A stretch of 64,000 bases of DNA from Cytobacillus horneckiae (lineage in GTDB: Bacteria > Bacillota > Bacilli > Bacillales > Cytobacillaceae). The DNA lies in the NCBI RefSeq assembly GCF_002835735.1, contig NZ_PISD01000016.1:62001-126000 (forward strand), in the 5' to 3' direction. Under the pieces are notes generated by a model that was not told the origin of the DNA, searched no databases, and worked only from the letters and a program-made list of their open reading frames with translations. Both the position numbers and the translations under genes were made by a program. Below, piece by piece: positions 17,891-28,133 of this stretch; position 1 is the first letter of the stretch; each line of letters opens with the position of its first letter.

Positions 17891-20599
17891 TTAGTTCTGT
17901 AATTTGTCGCGAAGGACCATTGGAAGAATACCGCCATGGCGATAGTAGTCAATTTCAACTTCAGAGTCAAAACGAACTAGCACTTCAAATGTAGTTACTT
18001 TGCCGTCTTCAGCTGTTGCTGTAACTGTTACATAATCACGAGGTCTTACATCTTCACCGATTTGAACGCTGATTACTTCTTTACCTGTTAAACCAAGTAC
18101 TTCTGCGCTTTCTCCCTGTTTAAATTGAAGTGGAAGAACACCCATTAATACAAGGTTCGAACGGTGAATACGCTCATAGCTTTCTGCGATAACTGTTTTA
18201 ATGCCAAGAAGGTTTGTACCTTTCGCAGCCCAGTCACGAGAAGATCCCATACCGTAATCTTTACCAGCTAGTACGACTAGACCCGTTCCATCTTCTTTAT
18301 ATTGCATACATGCATCATAAATTGATGTAACTTCTCCAGTAGGCCAGTATGTTGTAAAGCCACCTTCAGTGCCCGGCGCAATTTGGTTGCGGATACGGAT
18401 GTTTGCAAATGTACCACGCATCATCACTTCATGGTTACCGCGGCGTGAGCCATATGAGTTGAAATCACGTACTTCCACACCATTCTCACGAAGATATTTT
18501 CCAGCTGGTGTATCTTTGCCGATAGCCCCTGCAGGTGAAATATGGTCAGTTGTTACTGAATCGCCAAATTTACCAACTACTCTTAAACCAGCTAATGGTT
18601 TTACTTCATCTGCATCTGGTTTTAAACCTTCAAAGAAAGGCGGGTTTTGGATGTATGTTGAAGTTTCATCAAATGAATACAATGGTTCATTGCTTGTTTT
18701 GATTTCATTCCAACGAGCATTATCATCAAATACATGCTCATACTCTTTACGGAATAGTTCAGGTGTTACTGTTTCTTTAACCACTTTATTAATTTCCTCA
18801 GTTGTTGGCCAAATATCTTTAAAGAAGATCTCTTTGCCATCTTTACCTTTGCCAAGTGATTCGTTTTGAAGATCGATATCAACCGTACCTGCTAATGCAT
18901 AAGCGACAACTAATGGTGGTGAAGCAAGATAGTTCGCTTTAACGAGTGGATGGATACGTCCTTCAAAGTTACGGTTACCTGATAGAACAGATGTAACCAA
19001 TAAATCGCTCTCAGCAACCGCTGTTTCAATTTCTTCTTTTAGTGGGCCTGAGTTACCAATACATGTCGTACAGCCATAGCCAACAAGGTTAAAGCCAAGT
19101 TGCTCTAAGTATGGCAGAAGGCCAGAATCATGCAGATAGCCAGTTACAACTTTTGAACCCGGCGCTAAAGAGGTTTTCACATATTTCGGTACTTCAAGAC
19201 CTAGTTCAACTGCTTTTTTCGCAACTAATCCAGCACCTACAAGTACATATGGATTGGATGTATTTGTACAGCTAGTGATGGCTGCAATGGCTATCGCACC
19301 TGTTTTCATATGTGTAGAGTCGCCGTTATTGAATTTAACAGTGATTTCTTTATCGATTTCCTTCGCATCAAAACCAAAGCCTTGGTTTCCTTGAGGAGCT
19401 GTAATCGCTTGGTTGAATTCCTTTTTCATAGCTGAAAGTGGAATCAAATCTTGAGGACGCTTAGGACCAGATAGGTTTGGTTCGATTTCGGCTAAATTGA
19501 TTTCAACAATATCAGTATATACAGGCTCTAGAGTTGGATCAAAGAATAATCCGTTTGCTTTGCTATATTCTTCAACTACTTTAATTTGACTTTCTGAACG
19601 GCCAGTTAGACGCATATATTCAAGAGATTCAGCATCAACTGGGAAGAATCCGCAAGTAGCGCCGTATTCTGGAGCCATATTAGCAATTGTTGCACGATCT
19701 GCTAATGGAAGAACCGTTACTCCAGGTCCGAAGAACTCAACGAACTTACCAACAACACCATGTGAACGAAGGACTTGAGTTACTTTTAAAGCTAAGTCAG
19801 TAGCGGTTGCACCATTTGGAAGTTCACCGACTAACTTAACACCTACAACTTCAGGAACCGGGAAGTATGAAGGTTGCCCAAGCATACCAGCTTCAGCCTC
19901 GATACCGCCAACACCCCATCCAAGAACACCGATACCGTTAATCATTGTTGTATGTGAATCTGTCCCGACTAGTGTATCTGGAAACGCTTCATAATCGCCT
20001 TCAGTAGTTTCATTTGCAATCACAACATCAGCTAAATATTCCAAGTTAACTTGGTGTACGATACCAGTTGCCGGAGGAACCGCTCGGTAGTTATCGAACG
20101 CTTTTTGCGCCCAGCTTAAAAATTGATAGCGCTCTGCATTACGTTCAAATTCAAGCACCATATTCGCTTCTAGTGAATCTGGCGTACCGTATTTATCAAC
20201 TTGTACTGAGTGGTCAATAACAAGATCGACAGGCTTCTCAGGATTGATTTTATCAGGATCTCCGCCCATATCAGCCATTGCTCTTCTTAATGAAGCTAAG
20301 TCAACAACTGCTGGTACTCCAGTGAAATCTTGAAGGATAACACGGGAAGGTTTGAATGGAACATCTACTTCTCTCACATCAGCTGTTCCCCATTTTGCTA
20401 AGTTTTCAACATGCTCTTTAGTAATTACGCGACCGTCATATTGACGAAGTACTGATTCCAATAGGACTTTAATTGAATAAGGTAATTTAGATACCTTACC
20501 TAGTCCAGCTTCTTCTAATGCTTTCAAGTCATAATAATGATAGCGTTTCCCATCTAAATCGAAAGACTTACGAGAATTAAACACATCATTCTTTGCCAT
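17891..20599 (-). CDS. citB: Aconitate hydratase (aconitase A)
   Basis: The 902-residue aconitase interconverts citrate and isocitrate in the TCA cycle and, in B. subtilis, also binds RNA when iron is short. The 4Fe-4S ligands are Cys444 ('[10 protein letters not shown]'), Cys510 and Cys513 ('[13 protein letters not shown]'). The C-terminal swivel domain has '[10 protein letters not shown]' and '[13 protein letters not shown]'. The length is typical of the bacterial AcnA/IRP type. It is a single-gene unit with a vegetative promoter and a CcpC dyad upstream. Confidence 0.98.
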   Translation of the reverse strand: MAKNDVFNSRKSFDLDGKRYHYYDLKALEEAGLGKVSKLPYSIKVLLESVLRQYDGRVITKEHVENLAKWGTADVREVDVPFKPSRVILQDFTGVPAVVDLASLRRAMADMGGDPDKINPEKPVDLVIDHSVQVDKYGTPDSLEANMVLEFERNAERYQFLSWAQKAFDNYRAVPPATGIVHQVNLEYLADVVIANETTEGDYEAFPDTLVGTDSHTTMINGIGVLGWGVGGIEAEAGMLGQPSYFPVPEVVGVKLVGELPNGATATDLALKVTQVLRSHGVVGKFVEFFGPGVTVLPLADRATIANMAPEYGATCGFFPVDAESLEYMRLTGRSESQIKVVEEYSKANGLFFDPTLEPVYTDIVEINLAEIEPNLSGPKRPQDLIPLSAMKKEFNQAITAPQGNQGFGFDAKEIDKEITVKFNNGDSTHMKTGAIAIAAITSCTNTSNPYVLVGAGLVAKKAVELGLEVPKYVKTSLAPGSKVVTGYLHDSGLLPYLEQLGFNLVGYGCTTCIGNSGPLKEEIETAVAESDLLVTSVLSGNRNFEGRIHPLVKANYLASPPLVVAYALAGTVDIDLQNESLGKGKDGKEIFFKDIWPTTEEINKVVKETVTPELFRKEYEHVFDDNARWNEIKTSNEPLYSFDETSTYIQNPPFFEGLKPDADEVKPLAGLRVVGKFGDSVTTDHISPAGAIGKDTPAGKYLRENGVEVRDFNSYGSRRGNHEVMMRGTFANIRIRNQIAPGTEGGFTTYWPTGEVTSIYDACMQYKEDGTGLVVLAGKDYGMGSSRDWAAKGTNLLGIKTVIAESYERIHRSNLVLMGVLPLQFKQGESAEVLGLTGKEVISVQIGEDVRPRDYVTVTATAEDGKVTTFEVLVRFDSEVEIDYYRHGGILPMVLRDKLQN

Positions 20600-20706
20600 A
20601 TGATTTACCCCCTAATTCGAACTACACATTTTCAAAATTACATATTATATAGGAAAAAGTCGAAAAGTTTGAATTTTTACCCATCCTTACTTTTCTCACA
20701 ATTCCT

Positions 20707-20735
20707 ATAATAATACAACCTTCTACATATGTAAA
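20707..20735 (-). promoter_or_regulatory. Promoter of citB
   Basis: On the minus strand TTTACA (20730-20735) and TATTAT (20707-20712) are separated by 17 bases. This places the start of transcription near 20700, about 100 bases before the ATG. Confidence 0.65.
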
Positions 20736-20758
20736 TAATAAGAAAGTTATTGTTTTCA

Positions 20759-20773
20759 ATAAGTTTTTCTTAT
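20759..20773. promoter_or_regulatory. CcpC dyad of citB
   Basis: ATAAG-TTTTT-CTTAT fits the CcpC consensus ATAA-N7-TTAT exactly. Its centre falls at about -66 from the predicted start, the position known for the B. subtilis citB dyad. A second dyad, AATAA-GAAAG-TTATT (20737-20751), lies next to the -35. CcpC represses citB until citrate builds up. Confidence 0.75.
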
Positions 20774-20966
20774 GATAAATTTTATTTTTTGATTTAAAAA
20801 CTTAAAAAGAGCTAATTGATAGTGGTTTTCAATTAGATGAATAAATTGATGTCATAACCGTTATTATATTAGTAAAATGATGAATGGTTTTTTTAAACAG
20901 ATGCAACCTCCAATTTTCAACATAATTCTACTATTTAAAGATATGCTAACAATAGGAGGTGTTTTT

Positions 20967-21089
20967 ATGTCTAAACGGCAGAATGAGGGCAAACAGGATC
21001 AAGTATTAGATAATCTCGTACGAGGAGAAAATGAGCCTCTTTCAGAAAAAGAGCGCCAAAATAATAAAAAGAAGAAAAACAATCAATAG
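20967..21089 (+). CDS. sspO: Small acid-soluble spore protein O
   Basis: The 40-residue protein ends 'PLSEKERQNNKKKKNNQ', matching the C-terminus of B. subtilis SspO ('LTEAERQNNKKRKTNQ'). The N-terminal half is shorter and diverged. The ATG at 20967 follows GGAGG at 7 bases; an open frame further upstream is not expected to be translated. It is divergent from citB, as in B. subtilis. Confidence 0.85.
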   Translation: MSKRQNEGKQDQVLDNLVRGENEPLSEKERQNNKKKKNNQ

Positions 21090-21120
21090 GAGGAAGCGAA
21101 ACCGCTTCCTCCTGCTTTTT
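21088..21120 (+). terminator. Terminator of sspO
   Basis: The 11-bp stem AGGAGGAAGCG with CGCTTCCTCCT is followed by GCTTTTT. It begins inside the sspO stop codon. Confidence 0.88.
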
Positions 21121-21379
21121 ACTCATATTGATTTACTTCATTTACAATCGAATTTAAATCTTGCTGAAACTTTTCAAGCTGAGCTCGCTGATGCTCTGAA
21201 GCCACTTCAAGCGCATTTTGTATTTGTTCATACGCTTCATTGATTTCTTGCTTCAAATGGCCGAGTTGATGACCATAGTTTGCACCATCTTCTGCGATTT
21301 GACTGTACAGCTCTTCTGCATCTTCCATACTTTGTTGTGCTGCCTGAAAGGCTTGTTGCTTGTTTTTATGATACGGCAT
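21119..21379 (-). CDS. Small helical protein of unknown function
   Basis: The 86-residue protein starts '[20 protein letters not shown]' behind GGGGTGA. It is almost entirely helical and rich in Gln and Glu, with a heptad-like C-terminal half ('[22 protein letters not shown]'). I do not recognise it with certainty; it weakly resembles small coiled proteins of the YtzC type. An upstream in-frame extension to 21601 runs antisense through sspP and is not credible. Its place among spore genes suggests, but does not show, a sporulation role. Confidence 0.65.
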   Translation of the reverse strand: MPYHKNKQQAFQAAQQSMEDAEELYSQIAEDGANYGHQLGHLKQEINEAYEQIQNALEVASEHQRAQLEKFQQDLNSIVNEVNQYE

Positions 21380-21419
21380 GCCTATTTCACCCCACTTATC
21401 CATTCGTACAATTAAATTG

Positions 21420-21450
21420 TGCAGATTCCTCAAAAATATTCCGCATAAAA
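21420..21450 (+). promoter_or_regulatory. Possible sigma-G type promoter of sspP
   Basis: TGCAGA and CATAAAA are separated by 18 bases, close to the forespore pattern TGMATA-N18-CATAnTA. The site lies 40 bases before the sspP ATG. Confidence 0.4.
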
Positions 21451-21489
21451 ATGAGTGGCTTTTCCATCCTAAAAAGAGGAGGGATAAAC

Positions 21490-21633
21490 ATGAACAAAAA
21501 TGATGGTAAAGATATGCGTAAAAATGCGCCAAAAGGGGATAATTCCGGCCAGCCAGAACCTTTAAGCGGATCGAAAAAAGTAAAAAACCGGAACCATTCA
21601 CGACAAAAGCATAATTCTCATCATGATATGTAA
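21490..21633 (+). CDS. sspP: Small acid-soluble spore protein P
   Basis: The 47-residue basic protein contains '[19 protein letters not shown]' and ends '[10 protein letters not shown]', near identical to B. subtilis SspP (CotL). It is a minor forespore protein. Its ATG follows GAGGAGGGA. An open frame reaching upstream to 21280 runs antisense to a neighbouring gene and is not used. Confidence 0.93.
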   Translation: MNKNDGKDMRKNAPKGDNSGQPEPLSGSKKVKNRNHSRQKHNSHHDM

Positions 21634-21656
21634 AAGCAGCTTGCAGTAATTAAATA

Positions 21657-21710
21657 ACACGGGCTTATTCTAACGGTGATTCAGTCGTAAGAACAAGCCT
21701 GTTTTATTTT
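21657..21710 (+). terminator. Terminator of sspP
   Basis: An imperfect 17-bp stem pairs ACGGGCTTATTCTAACG with CGTAAGAACAAGCCTGT, followed by TTTTATTTT. Confidence 0.65.
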
Positions 21711-21780
21711 CGCCAAACCGCCCCCATTTTCACCCATTTTTTTTAAATGAATATACATGTGGATGAAAGGGGGAAATGAA

Positions 21781-22173
21781 ATGAATCATAAAGACGAAAA
21801 TGAAACCGACGGCCTTTCAGAAATAGAAAAATGGCTGGAAACCTTTTTCCTTGACCCACTAACTTCATATATGGATCAAACGACATTCCGCATCGATCTA
21901 TACGAAACAGATGATCAAATCATTATAGAAGCACTATTATTAGATTTTCATTCCCCGGATGTCATTGTTCATTTGCACCGTGATTGTGTTGTTATTTGTG
22001 TAGCCCAAGCGAATATTGAAAAACTAGTCAAAAGGGAAATCAACCTGCCATTTTCAGTTATAGATAAAAATGTTTATGGCCATTTGCATAACAATATTTT
22101 AGAAATATTTATATCTAAAAATGAGCCAGGACTAGGCAAGAACAGAAGGATGCTATTTTATGAGGAAAAATAA
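21781..22173 (+). CDS. cotM: Spore coat protein CotM, alpha-crystallin (Hsp20) type
   Basis: The 130-residue protein has a divergent alpha-crystallin domain ('FRIDLYETDDQIIIEALLL' through 'KREINLPFSVIDKNVYGHLHNNILEIFISK'). The 'NNILEI' strand is where Hsp20 proteins have their conserved G-I/V-L motif. The ATG at 21781 follows AAAGGGGG at 7 bases. It directly follows sspO-sspP, the same order as in B. subtilis, which supports the CotM assignment over a general heat-shock protein. Confidence 0.82.
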   Translation: MNHKDENETDGLSEIEKWLETFFLDPLTSYMDQTTFRIDLYETDDQIIIEALLLDFHSPDVIVHLHRDCVVICVAQANIEKLVKREINLPFSVIDKNVYGHLHNNILEIFISKNEPGLGKNRRMLFYEEK

Positions 22174-22210
22174 TGATTAGGTAATTTAGGTTACATAATA
22201 TAATTATGTA

Positions 22211-22246
22211 AAACAAAAAAGCCTGCTGAAATTTTATTTTCAACAG
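22211..22246 (-). terminator. Terminator of the tdh-kbl operon
   Basis: On the minus strand a stem CTGTTGAAA with TTTCAGCAG (one mismatch) is followed by GGCTTTTTTG. Confidence 0.7.
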
Positions 22247-22259
22247 ACGAATCAATTAG

Positions 22260-23198
22260 TTATTTCTTTAATTTATCAAGCATATCAAACGTCATTTTTT
22301 CTAAATTATATTCTGCCTTAAATCCCCATTCTTCTTTAGCTGATGAGCAGTCAATTGAATTAGGCCAGCTGTCAGCAATTCCTTGTCTGATTGGATCGAC
22401 ATCATAATCTAATACAAAGTTAGGAATATGTTTGCGAATTTCTGCTGCAATCTGTTCAGGTTCAAAGCTCATAGCAGTCACATTGAATGAGTTTCTATGC
22501 AATAATTTATTCGGATCAGCCTCCATCAAATCTACAATTGCATTAAGTGCATCTGGCATATACATCATATCCATGTAAGTTCCTTCTGCTATATATGATG
22601 TGTATCTTTGATTTTTTATTGCTTCATAATATATTTCTACTGCGTAATCTGTTGTGCCTCCACCTGGTGGCGTTGCATAAGAAATGAGCCCAGGAAAACG
22701 CAATCCTCTCGTATCTACACCGAATTTATGATAATAATAATCTGATAATAATTCACCAGACACTTTATTTACACCATACATTGTAGTTGGTCTGCAAATT
22801 GTGTCCTGTGGTGTATGGTCTTTAGGTGTAGAAGGTCCAAATGCCCCGATTGAGCTTGGAGTAAAGAATTTTGCTCCTACCTCCCGTGCTGTTTCTAGCG
22901 CATTCATTAATCCGCCCATATTTAAATTCCAAGCAAATACAGGATTTGCTTCTGCAGTTGCTGAGAGCAGTGCCGCCATATGAATAATTGTATCTGCATT
23001 ATGTTTTTTTGCTACATCAAGCATTGTTTTTCCATCTGTTACATCAACCATTTCAAACGGTCCTGAAAGTGCGGCAGCCGATTCATTCTTGCGAATATCA
23101 GTTGCAATCACTTGATCTGCACCATATATATCTCTAAGTTTAAGTGTCAATTCAGATCCAATTTGACCAAGTGCACCTGTAATCATAATCCTTTTCAT
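22260..23198 (-). CDS. tdh: L-threonine 3-dehydrogenase, SDR (epimerase-like) type
   Basis: The 312-residue protein oxidises threonine to 2-amino-3-oxobutyrate with NAD+. It belongs to the extended SDR type, not the zinc medium-chain type. It has the nucleotide motif 'TGALGQIGS' at 7-15, the '[14 protein letters not shown]' strand, and the catalytic YxxxK in '[11 protein letters not shown]'. '[13 protein letters not shown]' is typical of this type. It follows kbl in the same transcript; the kbl product takes its product onward. The 139-base gap to kbl holds a GC-rich hairpin. Confidence 0.9.
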   Translation of the reverse strand: MKRIMITGALGQIGSELTLKLRDIYGADQVIATDIRKNESAAALSGPFEMVDVTDGKTMLDVAKKHNADTIIHMAALLSATAEANPVFAWNLNMGGLMNALETAREVGAKFFTPSSIGAFGPSTPKDHTPQDTICRPTTMYGVNKVSGELLSDYYYHKFGVDTRGLRFPGLISYATPPGGGTTDYAVEIYYEAIKNQRYTSYIAEGTYMDMMYMPDALNAIVDLMEADPNKLLHRNSFNVTAMSFEPEQIAAEIRKHIPNFVLDYDVDPIRQGIADSWPNSIDCSSAKEEWGFKAEYNLEKMTFDMLDKLKK

Positions 23199-23304
23199 AC
23201 TGCTCTCCTACCCTTCCCTCTACCCTTAAAGGTATTCTGTATGTCTTTGCTGCTGAAATAAAGTGAATTATTATCTTTAGACATTTCCTAAGTCAAGACA
23301 GACA

Positions 23305-23330
23305 GCTCCCCTGCCTGCGGCAAGGGGCTT
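23305..23330. repeat. GC-rich hairpin between kbl and tdh
   Basis: CCCCTGCC-TGC-GGCAAGGGG forms a stem with a one-base bulge and no T-run. It stands out in AT-rich DNA. It could stabilise or process the kbl-tdh message, or be a small dispersed repeat. Confidence 0.4.
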
Positions 23331-23337
23331 CTGACAA

Positions 23338-24534
23338 TTAATTTCCGATAACGTTCATTTCTTTTCCAATTTTTTCATATATCGCAATGGCTTCATCCAA
23401 CATTTCTTTTGTATGTGCAGCTGATGGCATATTTCTTACTCGCCCTGTTCCTCTTGGTACAGTCGGGAAAACAATTGATTTCGCATACACGCCCTCTTCG
23501 AAAAGCTTCTTACTAAATTCCTGTGTTTTTACTTCATCTCCAATGATACAAGGCGTAATTGGCGTTTCACTTTCACCAATATCAAAACCAAGATTTTGTA
23601 AACCAGCTTTTAAATAATTGGCATTTTCCCACAGCTTTTCATTTAATTCTGTACTTTCCATTAACAATTCAATTGCTTTTGTACTTGCAACAACATCTGC
23701 AGGTGTTAATGAAGTCGAAAATAGGAATGGTCTGCTTCGCACCTTCAGCCAATCGATAAGTTCTTTCTTTCCGGCAACATAACCACCTACAACACCGATA
23801 GCTTTAGATAAAGTACCGATTTGAAAATCGATTTTATCAGATAATCCAAAATGCTTGACAGTACCAGCACCATCGCCAAGCACGCCAGATCCGTGAGCAT
23901 CATCTACATACGTAATCAAATCAAACTCTTCGGCAATCTCAACAATTTCAGGCAGTTTCGCAATGTCTCCATCCATTGAGAAAACACCATCTGTAATCAC
24001 CATTACTTTATTATATAATCCTGATTCAGTAGCTTCTTTTGCTTTTGCTCTTAAATCATCCATATCCGAATGGTTCACACGAATAATTTTAGCTTTTGAA
24101 AGTCTGCAGCCATCAATTATCGAAGCATGATTTAATTCATCAGAAAGGATGGCATCATTTTTATCCATTACAGCGGATATTGCCGCCATATTGCAATTAA
24201 ATCCGGACTGATAAGCAATTGCTGCTTCTGTATGTTTAAATTTTGCCAGTGTTTCTTCCAATTTAAGATGCACATCAAGCGTACCGTTGATTGTCCTAAC
24301 TGCCCCTGCACCGACACCATATTTTTCTACCGCTTCTATTGCTGCGCGTTTTAAAGTTTCATCTGTTGCAAGCCCCAAATAGTTATTTGAAGATAAATTT
24401 ATTAGTTCTCTTCCATTAATTTTAATCTTTGGTCCATTTGGACTTTCCAGCGGATCAATTTCATTGTATAAACCTTTAGATTTTAGATCTTCCAGATTTT
24501 CATTTAAAAACAATTCTAATGTTTTACTTGACAT
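23338..24534 (-). CDS. kbl: 2-amino-3-ketobutyrate CoA ligase (glycine C-acetyltransferase)
   Basis: The 398-residue PLP enzyme of the alpha-oxoamine synthase family splits 2-amino-3-oxobutyrate with CoA into glycine and acetyl-CoA. The PLP lysine lies in '[14 protein letters not shown]'. '[16 protein letters not shown]' and 'SNNYLGLA' are family landmarks. The ATG at 24534 has GGGAGGA 7 bases upstream; the frame extends 14 codons further without a ribosome site. It is transcribed before tdh, giving a complete two-step threonine-to-glycine route. Confidence 0.95.
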   Translation of the reverse strand: MSSKTLELFLNENLEDLKSKGLYNEIDPLESPNGPKIKINGRELINLSSNNYLGLATDETLKRAAIEAVEKYGVGAGAVRTINGTLDVHLKLEETLAKFKHTEAAIAYQSGFNCNMAAISAVMDKNDAILSDELNHASIIDGCRLSKAKIIRVNHSDMDDLRAKAKEATESGLYNKVMVITDGVFSMDGDIAKLPEIVEIAEEFDLITYVDDAHGSGVLGDGAGTVKHFGLSDKIDFQIGTLSKAIGVVGGYVAGKKELIDWLKVRSRPFLFSTSLTPADVVASTKAIELLMESTELNEKLWENANYLKAGLQNLGFDIGESETPITPCIIGDEVKTQEFSKKLFEEGVYAKSIVFPTVPRGTGRVRNMPSAAHTKEMLDEAIAIYEKIGKEMNVIGN

Positions 24535-24843
24535 TGATATTTCCTCCCTTTCGCATTGTACCCAAACTGAATACATATGTCCTCTCTAAAAAGACAGTAA
24601 TAAACTGCTTTTTCTTTTGATATGTATAGGTTTTACAGATTATACTTTAACATATTTTTATAAATTGTACACATATAGAGGACATAAAAATTGTGTTAAA
24701 TCCTTCATATTTTACCCAATTTGCAGCAAAAATGTTCTTATAAATAATGAATTTTCTTTTATTCGGAAACATAATATTAAAGATTTCATTCTCATTATGC
24801 TATTATTTATAAGGCATTCAATACATATTTGGAGGGATAAAAT

Positions 24844-25386
24844 TTGAAAATCGCCGCATTTGTTGGAAGCAATCGAAAAGAATCTTTGAACAAAAAACTT
24901 ACTATTTTTATGCAGGAAAGATACAAAGACCAATTTGAAATGGACATTCTTCCGCTTGAAGAACTGCCAATGTATAATCAGGATGAAGAATTTAATCCTC
25001 CTGAAATAGTCAATGATATTCGCAGAAGAATTAAGGCTTGTGATGGCTTGCTCTTTGCCACACCTGAGTATAATCACTCTATTTCTGGTTTCTTAAAAAA
25101 CGGTTTAGATTGGTTTTCGCGCGTAGAAAAAGTCATGGTAAATAAACCAGCTATGATTGTTGGCGTATCAGCAGGTGCGATGGGAACGGTTAAAGCACAA
25201 ATGCACTTAAGGCAAATTCTTAACTCCACCGGTGTCGGCGCTGTTACTCTTCCTGGCAACGAAGTGTTCATTGGCAGCGCCGTTGAAAAATTTGATGAAA
25301 ATGGACGTTTTACACATGAGCAGACAATAGACTTTCTAGATAATGTCGTGAAAAATTATATTGATTGGATAAATAAAATAAAATAA
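24844..25386 (+). CDS. NAD(P)H-dependent FMN reductase family protein
   Basis: The 180-residue flavodoxin-like protein starts at TTG behind TGGAGGGAT. The FMN phosphate loop is 'GSNRKESLNKKL' (about 9-20). 'PEYNHSISGFLKNGLDWFSR' is the signature of the chromate/azo/FMN reductase family (YhdA, ChrR, SsuE-like). It probably reduces FMN, quinones or other small oxidants in the cytosol. It stands alone, divergent from kbl. Its stop codon lies inside the start of a dispersed repeat. Confidence 0.88.
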   Translation: MKIAAFVGSNRKESLNKKLTIFMQERYKDQFEMDILPLEELPMYNQDEEFNPPEIVNDIRRRIKACDGLLFATPEYNHSISGFLKNGLDWFSRVEKVMVNKPAMIVGVSAGAMGTVKAQMHLRQILNSTGVGAVTLPGNEVFIGSAVEKFDENGRFTHEQTIDFLDNVVKNYIDWINKIK

Positions 25387-25422
25387 AGTGAAACTTCAAT
25401 CAGTGTGGGTTTTCCTTCATCC
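25383..25422 (+). repeat. Dispersed repeat, short copy
   Basis: These 40 bases match 5043-5082 at 37 positions, including ATAAAGTGAAACTTC and GGTTTTCCTTCATCC. Downstream the two copies diverge, so this is a truncated or decayed copy. The rest of the 500-base gap before katA holds a terminator (25585-25615) and the katA control region. Confidence 0.65.
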
Positions 25423-25584
25423 CCCCACCTATGCTTCTTCGATTCACTCCGCTAAATGCTTTTTTGAAGAATGTCCATATTGGCTCTTTTCTTGTTTTCG
25501 ACCACTAAATGTCAACGAATAGCTCTCTATGTTCGATCCTCAGGGATGGAGCGAATAAGCTATGGAAAATCTCATTTCAGCTTC

Positions 25585-25615
25585 AGAGTGTGTTTTTATC
25601 AATACACTCTTTTTT
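25585..25615 (+). terminator. Terminator downstream of the FMN reductase gene
   Basis: The 7-bp stem AGAGTGT with ACACTCT closes a 12-base loop and is followed by six T. Confidence 0.65.
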
Positions 25616-25786
25616 AGTATCTTAAGATATTTTTAGATTATTCCGTAATATCATTAGTGCTTAATTAATGACATTAATTGATAACAAATTAAAGGTCATA
25701 ATTTACTTAATGTCTAATATAAATACATATAGAGCCTGTCTAAAGGGGTTATTTATATTAAAACCTTCTTTATAATTCTTTTTTAT

Positions 25787-25801
25787 TTGTAATTATTATA
25801 A
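25787..25801. promoter_or_regulatory. PerR box upstream of katA
   Basis: TTGTAATTATTATAA matches the PerR consensus TTATAATNATTATAA with one mismatch. It lies just upstream of a likely promoter, TTGATT (25809-25814) and TATCAT (25831-25836), with a 16-base spacer. This predicts peroxide induction of catalase. Confidence 0.75.
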
Positions 25802-25883
25802 AAAAGTATTGATTTTTGTATGAGAAATGTTATCATTACATTGTAAGAAATTTTTACTACTTTTATTTTGAGGTGATAGTTAA

Positions 25884-27347
25884 ATGAGTGAAAACAAACA
25901 AAACTTAACAACTAGCTGGGGTGCTCCTGTAGGAGATAATCAAAACTCTATGACTGCCGGAGACCGCGGACCGACATTAATTCAGGACGTATACTTATTA
26001 GAAAAACTAGCGCACTTCAACCGTGAACGTATTCCAGAACGTGTTGTTCATGCAAAAGGTGCAGGGGCACATGGTGTATTCGAAGTTACAAATGACATGT
26101 CTCAGTATACGAAAGCAAAGGTCTTTAATGGAGTTGGCAAAAGCACTGATATGTTTATCCGTTTTTCAACAGTTGCGGGTGAACTTGGTTCTTCTGATAC
26201 TGTCCGTGACCCACGCGGTTTCGCAGTAAAGTTTTATACAGAAGAAGGCAACTATGATTTAGTTGGAAACAATACACCTGTATTCTTTATCCGCGATGCG
26301 ATTAAATTCCCAGACTTTATTCATACACAAAAAAGAGATCCACAAACTCATTTAAAAAATCCTACAGCCGTATGGGATTTCTGGTCATTATCACCTGAAT
26401 CACTACATCAAGTAACCATCCTTATGTCAGACCGTGGTATTCCTGCAACATTGCGCCATATGCATGGGTTTGGTAGCCATACATTTAAGTGGGTAAATGA
26501 GGAAGGAAAAACATCTTGGGTGAAATATCATTTCAAAACAGATCAAGGAGTAAAAAATCTTGATGTGAAGGTTGCAGAGGAACTTGCAGGGTCGAACCCT
26601 GATTATCATACTGAAGATTTATTTAACGCAATTGATAAAGGCGACTTCCCTTCTTGGACATTATATGTACAAATAATGCCTGAAGAGGATGCGAACACAT
26701 ACCGCTTTGATCCATTCGACGTGACTAAAGTGTGGTCGCAAAAAGATTATCCATTAATTGAAGTTGGTAAAATGACATTAAACCGCAACCCTGAAAACTA
26801 TTTTGCGGAAGTGGAACAAGCTACTTTCTCTCCAGGGACATTTGTACCAGGTATCGAACCGTCTCCAGATAAAATGCTGCAAGGCCGATTATTTGCTTAT
26901 GCAGATGCGCACCGCTACCGTGTCGGAGCAAATCATAATGCACTTCCAATTAACCGTCCTAAAACTGAGGCAAAAAACTACTTCCGTGACGGAGCAATGC
27001 GCTTTGATGGAAACGGCGGAAGCTCAGTATATTACGAGCCTAATAGCTTTGACGGACCGACTGAAAAAGCAGAAGCGAAAACTACGCCATTCAATGTTAC
27101 TGGCCAAGCAGCGCAAACTTCTTACGATCATCATGATCACTATACTCAAGCAGGTGATTTGTACAGATTATTATCAGAAGAAGAAAGAAGCCGCTTAGTT
27201 GCTAATATTGTTGGAGCGATGAAACCAGTTGCAAAAGAAGAAATTAAACTTCGTCAAATTCAGCATTTCTACAAAGCTGATCCTGAATATGGCACAAAAG
27301 TGGCAGAAGGCCTAGGCTTACCTGTTCCTCAAGAATTAGTTAAATAA
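25884..27347 (+). CDS. katA: Vegetative catalase
   Basis: The 487-residue monofunctional small-subunit heme catalase converts hydrogen peroxide to water and oxygen. It has the distal His in '[18 protein letters not shown]', the Asn-containing block '[19 protein letters not shown]', and the proximal heme Tyr in '[14 protein letters not shown]'. The ATG follows GAGGTGATAG. It sits directly upstream of a PerR-type regulator and has a PerR box in its own promoter region, so it is probably the regulator's main target. Confidence 0.97.
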   Translation: MSENKQNLTTSWGAPVGDNQNSMTAGDRGPTLIQDVYLLEKLAHFNRERIPERVVHAKGAGAHGVFEVTNDMSQYTKAKVFNGVGKSTDMFIRFSTVAGELGSSDTVRDPRGFAVKFYTEEGNYDLVGNNTPVFFIRDAIKFPDFIHTQKRDPQTHLKNPTAVWDFWSLSPESLHQVTILMSDRGIPATLRHMHGFGSHTFKWVNEEGKTSWVKYHFKTDQGVKNLDVKVAEELAGSNPDYHTEDLFNAIDKGDFPSWTLYVQIMPEEDANTYRFDPFDVTKVWSQKDYPLIEVGKMTLNRNPENYFAEVEQATFSPGTFVPGIEPSPDKMLQGRLFAYADAHRYRVGANHNALPINRPKTEAKNYFRDGAMRFDGNGGSSVYYEPNSFDGPTEKAEAKTTPFNVTGQAAQTSYDHHDHYTQAGDLYRLLSEEERSRLVANIVGAMKPVAKEEIKLRQIQHFYKADPEYGTKVAEGLGLPVPQELVK

Positions 27348-27378
27348 TTGTTGTAACATTATCTCACTTTATTTTCGG

Positions 27379-27409
27379 TGCCTTTAAGTTCATATTTAAC
27401 TTAAAGGCA
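27379..27409 (+). terminator. Terminator of katA
   Basis: The 12-bp perfect stem TGCCTTTAAGTT with AACTTAAAGGCA closes a 7-base loop, followed by a T-rich tract. Confidence 0.75.
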
Positions 27410-27506
27410 TCCATTCTCTTTTTATATTGTATTTAAACTAGTACTCTTACTTTATTCTCAATAAACGATACACACATAATTTTCCTTTATAAAGAAGGTT
27501 AGAGCG

Positions 27507-27917
27507 ATGGAAACAGATCAAATTAATAACCTCATCCCTTTTCTAAAAGAAAAAGGCTTGAGAATCACTCCACAAAGAATCCAAATTCTTACAAGTATAT
27601 TACGTTTTGATGGACACCCAACGGCAGAGGATATTCAAAAGGAAATCCCGATTATAAGTTTGGCAACCATCTATAACAATTTAAAGCTATTTGTTAAACT
27701 TGGCATTATCGAAGAACTTCCCTATGGAAATGGTATTAGCCGCTATGAGTTCTTCCAATCAAAGCATTACCATGTAATTTGTGAATCTTGTGGAAAGATA
27801 GCTGATTTGAATTTCCCACCATTAACTGAAGTAGAAGAAATAGCTTCCAAACTTACGGGATTTACGATAAAAAAACACCGTATGGAAGTATATGGATTAT
27901 GTAATCAATGTAAATAG
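27507..27917 (+). CDS. perR: Fur family peroxide-responsive repressor, PerR-like
   Basis: The 136-residue Fur-family repressor has a winged helix with His37, the structural zinc site in two CxxC pairs (Cys92/Cys95 and the final CNQC), and regulatory metal ligands His87, His89 and Asp100. Compared with B. subtilis PerR these match H37, H91, H93 and D104, but the position of D85 is Glu81. Keeping Asp at the 104 position favours a peroxide sensor over Fur. Its place after katA, which carries a PerR box, agrees. It may be a second PerR paralogue dedicated to katA. Confidence 0.82.
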   Translation: METDQINNLIPFLKEKGLRITPQRIQILTSILRFDGHPTAEDIQKEIPIISLATIYNNLKLFVKLGIIEELPYGNGISRYEFFQSKHYHVICESCGKIADLNFPPLTEVEEIASKLTGFTIKKHRMEVYGLCNQCK

Positions 27918-27932
27918 AAGGAGTGTTCATAA

Positions 27933-28046
27933 TTGAAAGCTGAAGTAAAAATTTGTCCAGTATGCCGTTCACAAATGATTAAATTAAAACATAGTACAAT
28001 TTGTGCATGCGGCAATAAAATTAGAAATGTAAAAATACCATCATAA
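27933..28046 (+). CDS. 37-residue zinc-ribbon-like peptide
   Basis: A short gene begins at TTG 15 bases after perR, behind AAGGAGTG at good spacing. It encodes 'MKAEVKICPVCRSQMIKLKH' and then a second cysteine pair in 'ICACGNKI'. The Cys-x2-Cys and Cys-x-Cys spacing (residues 8, 11, 24, 26) would make a small zinc or iron knuckle. It is likely cotranscribed with perR and could be a metal-binding or redox-sensitive accessory. I know no named family for it. Confidence 0.6.
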   Translation: MKAEVKICPVCRSQMIKLKHSTICACGNKIRNVKIPS

Positions 28047-28094
28047 TCATCAAAATAAAAAGCCATCTTTTATAGATGACTTTATTTTTTGATG
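28047..28094. terminator. Bidirectional terminator between the perR unit and pnkp
   Basis: A long imperfect inverted repeat runs from ATCATCAAAATAAAA to its partner ending TTTTTTGATG, with an inner CCATCT/AGATG stem. A- and T-tracts lie on either side. Confidence 0.7.
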
Positions 28095-28133
28095 GTTATT
28101 TTAAATTTGCTGTCTTTATTGATTGAACTGCAT

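Noticed and set aside
21380..21601. N-terminal extension of the 86-residue helical protein
   Set aside because: It runs antisense through sspP and has a cysteine- and leucine-rich random look. The internal ATG has a proper ribosome site.
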